Of a stretch of DNA of 17,056 bases, positions 7,403-13,912 are shown piece by piece. Below the pieces are notes generated by a model. That model was given only the letters and a program-made list of their open reading frames with translations, searched no databases and was not told the DNA's origin. Source of the DNA: GCA-2697345 sp049602715 (GTDB lineage Bacteria > Pseudomonadota > Alphaproteobacteria > Rhodobacterales > Rhodobacteraceae); NCBI GenBank assembly GCA_049602715.1, contig JBMYRX010000043.1, positions 1 to 17,056 on the forward strand, given 5' to 3'. Position 1 is the first letter of the stretch, and every line of letters begins with the position of its first letter. A program made the translations under genes and the position numbers.

Positions 7403-7747
7403 ATGTTTAAAGGATTAGGTGGCCTAGGAGATATGGCCAAAATGATGAAACAGGCTAAAGAGATGCAGGGTAAAGTTTCAGAAGTCCAGGATGGGTTGAG
7501 CAAAATATTGGTAAATGGTGAAAGTGGTGCGGGCCTTGTTAAGGTCACTATGACTGCCAAAGGAGATATCACTAATCTAGATATTGACCCCTCAATTTTT
7601 AGTCCAACAGAAAAAGAAGTTGTTGAAGATTTAATAATAGCTGCATTTACAGATGCTAAGAAAAAGTCCTTAGATAGAACGCAAAAAGAAATGGCAAAAA
7701 TTACAAATGAACTTGGTTTGCCAGAAAATTTTAAACTTCCTTTTTAG
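7403..7747 (+). CDS. ybaB: YbaB/EbfC family nucleoid-associated protein
   Basis: Small DNA-binding protein that forms a dimer and coats DNA; its exact role is uncertain, but it is tied by gene order to RecR. The 114 residues have the family layout: Gly/Met-rich start (GLGGLGDMAKMMKQAKEMQ), an amphipathic helix, a three-stranded sheet (about 41-65, 'GLVKVTMTAKGDITNLDIDP'), and a long C-terminal helix. AGGG lies just ahead of the ATG, overlapping the dnaX stop region, so translation is probably coupled. Length is normal. Confidence 0.93.
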   Translation: MFKGLGGLGDMAKMMKQAKEMQGKVSEVQDGLSKILVNGESGAGLVKVTMTAKGDITNLDIDPSIFSPTEKEVVEDLIIAAFTDAKKKSLDRTQKEMAKITNELGLPENFKLPF

Positions 7748-7796
7748 ATAATATGTATAGTTAATATGATTAACTAAATTTTGAAAGTGGAATATA

Positions 7797-8399
7797 TTGA
7801 ATAGAGCACCCGATAAAATCGAGTCATTAATAACACTAATGGCAAAGCTCCCGGGGCTTGGACCTCGATCAGCCAGACGTGCCGTACTAAAAATGATTAA
7901 GAAACAAGATACAATAATGAACCCTTTGGCAAATATGATTCAAGAGGTTGCCACCACAGCTAAGGAGTGTGTGAACTGTGGAAATATTGGTGATCAGAAT
8001 ATTTGTAATATCTGTATCTCAGATCAAAGAAGTACTGGTGAAATATGTGTTGTTGAAGATGTAGCTGATCTATGGGCTATGGAAAGAACTCAGGTCTTTA
8101 AGGGTAAATACCATGTTTTGGGAGGAACACTAAGTGCTCTTGATTCTGTTGGACCTGAAGACTTAGGAATCCCAAAACTACTAGAAAGAGTTGTTTCCGA
8201 AAATATATCTGAGGTGATATTAGCCCTCAACTCGACCATGGAGGGTCAAACAACAGCACATTATATCGCTGACTATTTAGAAACACAGCCAGTTACGATT
8301 TCTTCACTTGCTCAAGGCGTTCCGATTGGAGGGGAACTTGACTACCTTGACGACGGTACTATCTCGGCAGCCTTAGTAGCAAGACGAAGTATTGGATAG
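7797..8399 (+). CDS. recR: Recombination mediator RecR
   Basis: Acts with RecO (and RecF) to load RecA onto SSB-coated single-stranded DNA at gaps. The 200 residues show a helix-hairpin-helix (KLPGLGPRSA, 17-26), a four-cysteine zinc finger (Cys58, Cys61, Cys70, Cys73), a Toprim domain (about 82-175, opening ICVVEDVADL), and the C-terminal 'GVPIGGELDYLDDGT' with Walker-B-like acidic residues. Length fits only if translation begins at the TTG at 7797; there is no in-frame ATG or GTG nearby, and a GTGG lies 7 bases upstream. It is separated from ybaB by 49 bases containing a short AT hairpin (7758-7776). Confidence 0.94.
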   Translation: MNRAPDKIESLITLMAKLPGLGPRSARRAVLKMIKKQDTIMNPLANMIQEVATTAKECVNCGNIGDQNICNICISDQRSTGEICVVEDVADLWAMERTQVFKGKYHVLGGTLSALDSVGPEDLGIPKLLERVVSENISEVILALNSTMEGQTTAHYIADYLETQPVTISSLAQGVPIGGELDYLDDGTISAALVARRSIG

Positions 8400-8465
8400 A
8401 ATAATTTATTAGAGTACTTTAAATTTTTAGTTGATGATTTTATCGCTTTGTATATACCAAGCATC

Positions 8466-8783
8466 ATGACCGATAATGATAAAATTTTAAATGACCAAGA
8501 TACTCTTACAGTTTCTAAACCCGAAACAAGGCGTCCTTCCTTGTATAAAGTTTTACTATTGAATGACGACTTTACACCTATGGAATTTGTAATCGTAGTT
8601 TTAGAGAAATTTTTTGGTTTAAATCACACACAATCAGTCGAGATAATGCTCACAGTGCACAAAAAGGGCGTTGCAGTCATTGGGGTTTTTGCTTTTGAGA
8701 TAGCTGAAACAAAGGTTACTCAAGTTATGGCTTTCGCTAAAGCTAACCAACATCCCTTGCAATGCACTATGGAAAAAGAATAA
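8466..8783 (+). CDS. clpS: ATP-dependent Clp protease adaptor ClpS
   Basis: Adaptor that binds N-degron substrates and hands them to ClpAP. From ATG 8466 it has 105 residues: a variable N-terminal tail (1-24) that contacts ClpA, then the conserved fold. Binding-pocket residues are present: Asn33-Asp34-Asp35 in 'LLNDDFTPMEF' and His65 in 'VHKKGVA'. The C-terminus 'HPLQCTMEKE' is typical. A TTG at 8448 would add six residues; ATG is preferred because the Shine-Dalgarno is poor for both and ClpS tails usually start this close to the domain. It lies 66 bases after recR, and one base separates it from the methyltransferase. Confidence 0.93.
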   Translation: MTDNDKILNDQDTLTVSKPETRRPSLYKVLLLNDDFTPMEFVIVVLEKFFGLNHTQSVEIMLTVHKKGVAVIGVFAFEIAETKVTQVMAFAKANQHPLQCTMEKE

Positions 8784-8784
8784 G

Positions 8785-9792
8785 TTGAATCGCCAAGTTA
8801 GAGAACGAAAATCCAGAATTTCTTTCGCTTTAAAATCAGAACAAATACATTTTCCGAAAAAATCCCATATAACTCTGTTCAATCCGCCTGAAGATATTGA
8901 CACAATATTTACTGAAATTAATAAAGTTTCTATTATCCAAAATTTTTATCCTATTTATAAAAAACTACTAGATAAAGGGTTCTCCGTTTCTCCTAAATCT
9001 ATAGGAAATTATAAATCAGATATTTGTATAATTTTTTGTAATAGATCAAAGAATGCTACTTTTAATTTGATTTATGAAGGATTGCGGCGATTAAAACCAA
9101 CGGGCCTAATTATTATTGATGGCTTAAAGAAAAATGGAATTGAAAATATAAGAAAAGAGATTTTAAAATTATTTGGTCATATAAATTCTATTTCAAAATA
9201 TCATGGAAAACTTATTTGGTTCAAAAAACAAACTGTAGATGCCAATATAGAAAGTTGGAAATTTCAACCTAGAACCTTAGACGACGGTAGCATTACTTAC
9301 CCCGGCACTTTTTCATCTAAAGCTTTTGATCCTGGTTCGGTTCTACTCGGTGAAACTATTCCTGAATTAAATGGAACTGTTGCAGACTTTGGTTCAGGGT
9401 GGGGTTATCTATCAAAAAAAATCCTGTTAAATCGCTTAACTTCAAAAGTTGACTTGATAGAAGCAAATCATGATGCTGTTACAGCCTCAAAAGAAAATAT
9501 ATCTGACAAGAGAGCAAATTTTTTCTGGGATGACGTAAATACATTTAAAGGAGGCCCGTATGATACAGTCATTACCAACCCTCCATTTCATATTTCAAGA
9601 GAAACTGATCCTAACTTAGGTATAAATTTTATAAAAAAAGCAAAATTAGTACTTAAACCAAATGGCGCACTATGGCTTGTAGCCAATAGGAACCTACCAT
9701 ATGAAGAAACTATGGTAAATTGCTTTAAGGAAGTACGACAAATAGTAAACCAGGACGGGTATAAGGTTTTATTAGGCTTAAAGCCATCCTAA
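8785..9792 (+). CDS. RsmC-like class I SAM-dependent methyltransferase
   Basis: Probably methylates a guanine N2 of 16S rRNA, as RsmC does (G1207 in E. coli); the target here is inferred. The 335 residues divide into a degenerate N-terminal methyltransferase-like half (about 1-150, no SAM motif visible) and an active C-terminal half: SAM motif I 'VADFGSGWGYLS' (199-210), acidic 'LIEANHDA', catalytic NPPF (265-268, in 'ITNPPFH'), and 'LWLVANRNLPYE' (about 297-307) typical of RsmC. It starts at TTG 8785, one base after the clpS stop, with GGAAAAAG upstream. The first internal Met is residue 310, so a non-ATG start is required. The reading frame is especially A/T-rich in its N-terminal half. Confidence 0.82.
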   Translation: MNRQVRERKSRISFALKSEQIHFPKKSHITLFNPPEDIDTIFTEINKVSIIQNFYPIYKKLLDKGFSVSPKSIGNYKSDICIIFCNRSKNATFNLIYEGLRRLKPTGLIIIDGLKKNGIENIRKEILKLFGHINSISKYHGKLIWFKKQTVDANIESWKFQPRTLDDGSITYPGTFSSKAFDPGSVLLGETIPELNGTVADFGSGWGYLSKKILLNRLTSKVDLIEANHDAVTASKENISDKRANFFWDDVNTFKGGPYDTVITNPPFHISRETDPNLGINFIKKAKLVLKPNGALWLVANRNLPYEETMVNCFKEVRQIVNQDGYKVLLGLKPS

Positions 9793-9801
9793 TATTAAAG
9801 A

Positions 9802-9819
9802 TGGAGATACACATCTCTA
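9802..9819 (+). repeat. Short hairpin between the methyltransferase and SDR genes
   Basis: TGGAGAT (9802-9808) and ATCTCTA (9813-9819) pair over seven positions, one of them G-U, around an ACAC loop. No T-run follows, so it is not a classical terminator. It could be a processing or attenuation structure ahead of the strong AAAGGAG of the SDR gene, or chance. Confidence 0.3.
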
Positions 9820-9841
9820 AATATCAAAGGAGAAATAAATA

Positions 9842-10639
9842 ATGTCCTTTTCAATAAAAGGGAAAACAGCAATTGTAACCGGTGCAGCAAATGGTATCGG
9901 TTTAGCAATCTCTAGGCACTTTATTGAACAAGGAGCTAATGTAATGATGGCCGACAAAGACGAAGAACATCTTAAACAAGAGATGATGTCTATGTCCACA
10001 GAGGACGGGAACGCTAAATGTTTTACTTGTGACCTACGAGAAAAGTTAAGTCACACGAACCTTCTTTCTGCTACCATAGATGTATTTGATAAAGTAGATA
10101 TCTTGGTGAATGGTTCCAGGCAAGTAACGGCTATGGATCCAATCAACTATAATGACGATAATGTTATAACAATGTTAGACCAAAATCTCATGTCTAGTCT
10201 TAGACTTACGCAACTTATTTCTGAAAGAATGATAAAACAAACAAAAGAAACCGGAATAGCAGGCTCAATTCTAAATTTGTCATCAATAGCGTCATTAAGG
10301 ACACGGCCCGGACTTATGGGATACTCTATCTCATCCGCAGCATTAGATCAAATGACCCGAACAATGGCCGTAGCTTTAGCGCCATATAATATTCGTGTTA
10401 ATGCCATATCTTTTGGTTCAGTCATGAGTAAAAGTTTAGAGAACTCCATAAAAAAGGATAGCAGCCTTAGAGACGAAATAGTGAAGAATACCCCATTAGG
10501 ACGCATAGCTCCGGCCATAGAAATTGCTCAAGCTGCGCAATTTTTATGCTCAGAGGCCTCTAATTTTATTACTGGTGAGATAATGACTATTGATGGTGGT
10601 AGGTCTTTACTAGATCCTGTTAAAATAGGAGCTCATTAA
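9842..10639 (+). CDS. SDR-family protein with altered catalytic Lys (possible pseudo-oxidoreductase)
   Basis: Short-chain dehydrogenase/reductase fold of normal classical length (265 residues). Present: cofactor motif TGAANGIG (13-20), Asp38 at the end of strand 2 (suggests NAD rather than NADP), the Asn115 helix, catalytic Ser148 in 'LNLSSIAS', Tyr161, and the 'NAISFGSV' and 'GEIMTIDGG' C-terminal blocks. Abnormal: the YxxxK motif reads YSISS, so the catalytic Lys is Ser165 (codon TCC at 10334-10336), and NNAG reads NGSR (90-93). The fold is otherwise intact with no frameshift, so it appears maintained rather than decaying. Substrate unknown. AAAGGAG sits 8 bases before the ATG. It is the last gene of the plus-strand run and faces trcR 6 bases away. 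I recall similar Lys-less homologues in Rhodobacterales but cannot verify this here. Confidence 0.85.
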   Translation: MSFSIKGKTAIVTGAANGIGLAISRHFIEQGANVMMADKDEEHLKQEMMSMSTEDGNAKCFTCDLREKLSHTNLLSATIDVFDKVDILVNGSRQVTAMDPINYNDDNVITMLDQNLMSSLRLTQLISERMIKQTKETGIAGSILNLSSIASLRTRPGLMGYSISSAALDQMTRTMAVALAPYNIRVNAISFGSVMSKSLENSIKKDSSLRDEIVKNTPLGRIAPAIEIAQAAQFLCSEASNFITGEIMTIDGGRSLLDPVKIGAH

Positions 10640-10645
10640 AATATT

Positions 10646-11386
10646 TTAAAGATCCTTGTTGTCAGTTGGAGTTTTAAAGAGACTATCAGCATCTAGTTCC
10701 TCTTTATTCTGGTCCTCTTTATCAACTTTTTCCGTTAGACTAAAAGTTTCTAATGCAGATATAGGATCAGATGATGGTAAATCAGAAGAGGCATTATCTA
10801 GAGATTGATCCGTGCTTACCAGCTTACGCCTGTCATCATCAGAAATTACGGTTCCTTTAAGCGCTTTTTTTGCATTAGCTTTTTGGACAGCAGAATCCAA
10901 CTCAGACTGTTTGCACAAACCTAAAGCAACAGGATCAATGGGTTGAATATTTTGAATATTCCAATGAGATCTATCCCTTATCGCGCTTATTGTTGGCTTA
11001 GTAGTTCCAACAAGCTTAGACACCTGACCGTCCGTAAGTTCAGGATGGAACTTGACTAACCATAGAATAGAAGCAGGTCTGTCCTGTCGTTTAGACAAGG
11101 GGGTATATCTGGGTCCCCGTCTTTTTTCTTCTCCCAACGCTGCGGCATAATGTTTTAAGTTTAGTTGATAATTTTTGTCGTTAATACCCTTATCTATTTC
11201 TTCTTGCGTTAACTGATTGTTTGTTATTGGGTCAAAGCCCTTCACACCCGACGCTACATCTCCATCAGCTATGCCTTGAACTTCCAATTCATGTAAATCG
11301 CAGAAATTAGCTATCTGACTAAAGGTAAGTACAGTATTATCTATTAGCCATACTGCTGTAGCCTTAGCCATTATAGGTTTTGTCAT
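10646..11386 (-). CDS. trcR: TrcR, DUF1013 cell-cycle transcriptional regulator
   Basis: DUF1013 protein restricted to alphaproteobacteria; the Caulobacter homologue TrcR travels with RNA polymerase and promotes transcription of cell-cycle genes such as ctrA. The 246 residues begin with the conserved 'MAKATAVWLIDNTVLTFSQIA' region (an N-terminal helix-turn-helix-like part, residues 6-31), then the basic 'KRRGPRYTPLSKRQDRPASI' segment (88-107), and a second helix-turn-helix-like segment (about 115-142, 'GQVSKLVGTTKPTISAIR'). The last 60 residues are acidic, Ser/Asp-rich and low complexity. ATG 11386 has a strong AAGGAGT upstream. It follows coq9 on the same strand after 172 bases and converges on the SDR gene. 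Confidence 0.9.
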   Translation of the reverse strand: MTKPIMAKATAVWLIDNTVLTFSQIANFCDLHELEVQGIADGDVASGVKGFDPITNNQLTQEEIDKGINDKNYQLNLKHYAAALGEEKRRGPRYTPLSKRQDRPASILWLVKFHPELTDGQVSKLVGTTKPTISAIRDRSHWNIQNIQPIDPVALGLCKQSELDSAVQKANAKKALKGTVISDDDRRKLVSTDQSLDNASSDLPSSDPISALETFSLTEKVDKEDQNKEELDADSLFKTPTDNKDL

Positions 11387-11558
11387 CGATTTACTCCTTT
11401 TTATGCAGCATTTTCAAATCCCATCTGGGAAGAAGTTCATCTATGAACACTTTGTAAATACCAGTATCTGTCGGACATATAAGCTTGTATGATAGAAAGT
11501 AAAAGTACAAAAACTTAAGATAATAAATTATTATTCAAAAAAAGAATTATTTTCGGGC

Positions 11559-12245
11559 CTATATATCGTCGATAGTACCTGGTACTTTCAATTCTCTTAT
11601 ATCGGAAGGTTTATTTATTTTTTCTAAAATTTTTTTTGGTATTGTTAATTTTTTTGAAATAAATGGGTCAGATTTTAATTTAGCTTTAAAACTTTCAAAA
11701 AGCATAACATTCTGTATGCGTCTTTCTAAAAATTCCCAGGTAGACCTACTGTTTTCGCTCTCATCTCCAAGCCAGTATAAAACAACCGATCCGTATACCG
11801 CAGAGAGAATCGCGCGTTTACTATAATAGTTATAGTCAGTCGACTGATCTCCCAAAAAACTCCATATCTTATGAGCAGTACCCCAGACTAATTGATTTCC
11901 ATCTAAAAAATTTTGAGGTAACGAGAAAAATGATACACTCCTTCTTATTAATTCTTTATCTCTTTTCTCAATTTGTAAACGGGTCTGAATGGCAAGGAAA
12001 ATCTTTTCTCTAATTTTATAATTCTTAAAATCTTTATTTTTCAGACTATCAATCATCTTTTCATCACCGTTTTTATGATAATCTATTGCTATCTCAATAA
12101 TACCCCTGGGAAAGAGTGTTTTTGCAATACTATAGTTTAAGTCTAACTCTTTGCAGGCTGAATTGATCAGCCCGTTAGACCATCCATCAAATACCACCGA
12201 CTTCAAAACGGCTTCTGTAAGTTTATCCTTAACATCTTTTTCCAT
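11559..12245 (-). CDS. COQ9 family ubiquinone biosynthesis protein
   Basis: COQ9 proteins have a TetR-like fold and bind lipids; the mitochondrial homologue presents ubiquinone intermediates to COQ7. The 228 residues show the TetR-like N-terminus ('FDGWSNGLINSACKEL', about 19-34; 'LFPRGIIEIAI'), and the family's C-terminal block 'SVSFFSLPQNF ... GDQSTDYNYYSKRAILSAVYGSVVLYWL ... TWEFLERRI' (given in pieces), followed by a basic tail ending 'VPGTIDDI'. Only weak ribosome-binding signal is seen before ATG 12245. It is divergent from rpsU across 105 bases, an arrangement I associate with Rhodobacterales. It supports an aerobic quinone-based respiratory chain. Confidence 0.87.
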   Translation of the reverse strand: MEKDVKDKLTEAVLKSVVFDGWSNGLINSACKELDLNYSIAKTLFPRGIIEIAIDYHKNGDEKMIDSLKNKDFKNYKIREKIFLAIQTRLQIEKRDKELIRRSVSFFSLPQNFLDGNQLVWGTAHKIWSFLGDQSTDYNYYSKRAILSAVYGSVVLYWLGDESENSRSTWEFLERRIQNVMLFESFKAKLKSDPFISKKLTIPKKILEKINKPSDIRELKVPGTIDDI

Positions 12246-12350
12246 ACTATAACTTTACTGATAACTGGTAGACAAGCCAATACCCTTTTGCTATAGCCAC
12301 AGTTCCTGCAATAAACCGCAGACACAAACTGAGAAAGGTGGTGACACTAT

Positions 12351-12557
12351 ATGCAGGTTAGCGTTAGAGATAATAATGTAGATCAAGCACTAAGAGCTCT
12401 TAAAAAGAAACTTCAAAGAGAAGGCGTTTTTCGTGAGATGAAAATTAAACAACACTACGAAAAACCCTCAGAGAAAAAAGCTCGTGAAAAAGCTGAAGCT
12501 ATTAGGCGTGGTCGGAAACTAGCTCGCAAAGCAAAAGAGCGTGATGGCTCACTATAG
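12351..12557 (+). CDS. rpsU: 30S ribosomal protein bS21
   Basis: Small basic protein of the 30S subunit that helps in initiation. The 68 residues carry the whole family pattern: 'MQVSVRDNNVDQALRALKKK', a Lys/Arg-rich central helix ('KPSEKKAREKAEAIRRGRKL'), and a basic tail. AAGGTGGTG ends 6 bases before ATG 12351, a strong Shine-Dalgarno. It is monocistronic: a good intrinsic terminator follows at 12584-12616. Confidence 0.97.
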   Translation: MQVSVRDNNVDQALRALKKKLQREGVFREMKIKQHYEKPSEKKAREKAEAIRRGRKLARKAKERDGSL

Positions 12558-12583
12558 TAATATTTTTAGAATATAATATAGAG

Positions 12584-12616
12584 AACCCCTTCAATAATAA
12601 TGTTGGGGTTTTTTTT
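12584..12616 (+). terminator. rpsU: Intrinsic terminator of rpsU
   Basis: AACCCC (12584-12589) pairs with GGGGTT (12605-12610) around an A/T-rich 15-base loop, and eight T follow from 12609. This is the clearest terminator of the window; the opposite strand lacks a T-run, so it serves rpsU. Confidence 0.85.
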
Positions 12617-12636
12617 AAGCTTTAAAGAGTAAAATC

Positions 12637-12777
12637 TTAACCATTAACAATAGCCAGAAGAACTAAGGCGACTAATATTATTACTACGGAATAGGTCGTA
12701 AATTTAACGAACCCCAAAAAAGTCTTTTCATGATCCTTTATATCCATAGATCCATGCTCATGCTTTTCTTCAGTCAT
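12637..12777 (-). CDS. aa3-type cytochrome c oxidase subunit IV (46 residues)
   Basis: Tiny accessory subunit of the alphaproteobacterial aa3 cytochrome c oxidase, a single membrane helix that packs on subunits I-III. The 46-residue ORF has a charged, His-rich N-terminus (MTEEKHEHGS), the family core 'MDIKDHEKTFLGFVKFTTYS', and one hydrophobic helix (about 30-45) ending in 'LAIVNG'. ATG at 12777 has AGGA 9 bases upstream and a well-formed promoter behind that. It is located apart from the main oxidase genes, which is common. Alternatively translation could begin at the internal Met11, giving the bare family core. Confidence 0.88.
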   Translation of the reverse strand: MTEEKHEHGSMDIKDHEKTFLGFVKFTTYSVVIILVALVLLAIVNG

Positions 12778-12818
12778 CTGTTATTTCCTAACTTTTTAAA
12801 AAGTGAAAAACTTATTCA

Positions 12819-12847
12819 ATCATATTCAGATCTTACTTTTGCTTCAA
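12819..12847 (-). promoter_or_regulatory. Promoter of the oxidase subunit IV gene
   Basis: On the minus strand TTGAAG (12847-12842), a 17-base spacer, and TATGAT (12824-12819) make a near-consensus sigma-70 promoter. The start site would be near 12812, giving a leader of about 35 bases that contains a 14-base perfect palindrome (12791-12804) just before the Shine-Dalgarno. Confidence 0.6.
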
Positions 12848-12886
12848 GAGCCTATCCAAATTAACCCTAGATTTTTTTAGTATTCA

Positions 12887-13912
12887 TTATATTTTTTCGT
12901 AATAATATACATTATTTTTTTCCAACTTACGTGCAACTTTGTCAGAAAGATAGAGGTAGTTCAAGTGTGCTAAAGCCTCACCTAAAGCTAAGCCATACTC
13001 GTCTTCATTTATTTCTCTCTTAAAAATGGTTAAGAAACAGTCATTTACAGTTCGGGGTTTTATTAAAAAAGAATAGAGTCTTTCGAGCGCGCCCTTATGG
13101 TTTTCAATAAGTTGATCTATTCGAAGTGGTAAACCTAAAAAGGGTAACTTATGGCCGGGCAATACTAGTTGGCTATTATTCGCAAACTTTTTTAATTTTT
13201 TACAAGACTCCAACCACTCATGTACAGGATTTGCTTCTGGCTCATTGGGATAAACACCCAAGTTTGGCGATATCGATGGTAATAGTTGATCTCCGCCGAT
13301 TACTACATCATCCGTCCAAAGCGTAATGTGATCGGGCGCATGACCATTCCCCAGCCTAATTCGCCAATTTATTTTCCCTATAGTTATAATTTCATCTTCT
13401 TGGACTCTTTTAAAGCCTTGCGGCAATGGTGAAACAACATCACAAAAATTGAATGGCCGCTTTTTTTTCCGATTCTCATATATAGCTTTAGGTGTTCCAG
13501 CCCTTTCATAAAATTTTAATGACTGAGTGGTATGTTTTTCTTGTTCGTCCAAAACAAGCATTCGAGCAGTAAACCATGAAGTCCGAGTAGTTAATAGTTC
13601 AACACCAAATTTACTCTGGAACCAACCAGCTAAACCTATGTGATCTGGATGATAATGGGTTATCAACACTCGTTTGACAGGTTTATCTTTAAGCGGTCCT
13701 TCGAGCAATTTTACCCATATCATTCGAGTCTTTTTTGTATCAAAACCAGTATCAATGATTGTCCAGCTATCCCCATCATCCAATGCATACACATTAACAT
13801 GGTCTAACTTCAATGGTAATGGCAATCGGATCCAATATATGTTTGGTGCTACCTGTAAGAGTGTACCTTCTTTTGGTGGCTCTTGGTAAGGATATCGGAT
13901 AATATTTTTCAC
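12887..13912 (-). CDS. MBL-fold metallohydrolase
   Basis: Binuclear-metal hydrolase of the beta-lactamase fold, probably of the thioesterase/glyoxalase-II-like group with a C-terminal winged-helix-like extension; the substrate is not known. Metal ligands are visible: HxHxDH as His86, His88, Asp90, His91 ('THYHPDH'), a later His in 'GNGHAPDH', Asp in 'VIGGDQ', and His in 'LPGHK'. 'IIDTGF' near residue 52 is also conserved. The GTG start at 13912 overlaps the stop of the acyl-CoA dehydrogenase (GTGA), so translation is coupled. This suggests the enzyme works on a product of, or clears a dead-end from, the same acyl-CoA pathway. Confidence 0.88.
   Translation of the reverse strand: MKNIIRYPYQEPPKEGTLLQVAPNIYWIRLPLPLKLDHVNVYALDDGDSWTIIDTGFDTKKTRMIWVKLLEGPLKDKPVKRVLITHYHPDHIGLAGWFQSKFGVELLTTRTSWFTARMLVLDEQEKHTTQSLKFYERAGTPKAIYENRKKKRPFNFCDVVSPLPQGFKRVQEDEIITIGKINWRIRLGNGHAPDHITLWTDDVVIGGDQLLPSISPNLGVYPNEPEANPVHEWLESCKKLKKFANNSQLVLPGHKLPFLGLPLRIDQLIENHKGALERLYSFLIKPRTVNDCFLTIFKREINEDEYGLALGEALAHLNYLYLSDKVARKLEKNNVYYYEKI

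Noticed and set aside
7758..7776. TAGTTAAT-ATG-ATTAACTA hairpin between ybaB and recR, also looked like a CtrA box
   Set aside because: The TTAA half-sites are 5 bases apart rather than the 7 of CtrA sites, and the pure A/T stem with a 3-base loop is too weak to call a terminator.
10636..10649. 14-base palindrome TTAAAATATTTTAA holding the stop codons of the SDR gene and trcR
   Set aside because: It contains no G-C pairs and no following T-run, and two facing TAA stops in A/T-rich DNA readily produce it.
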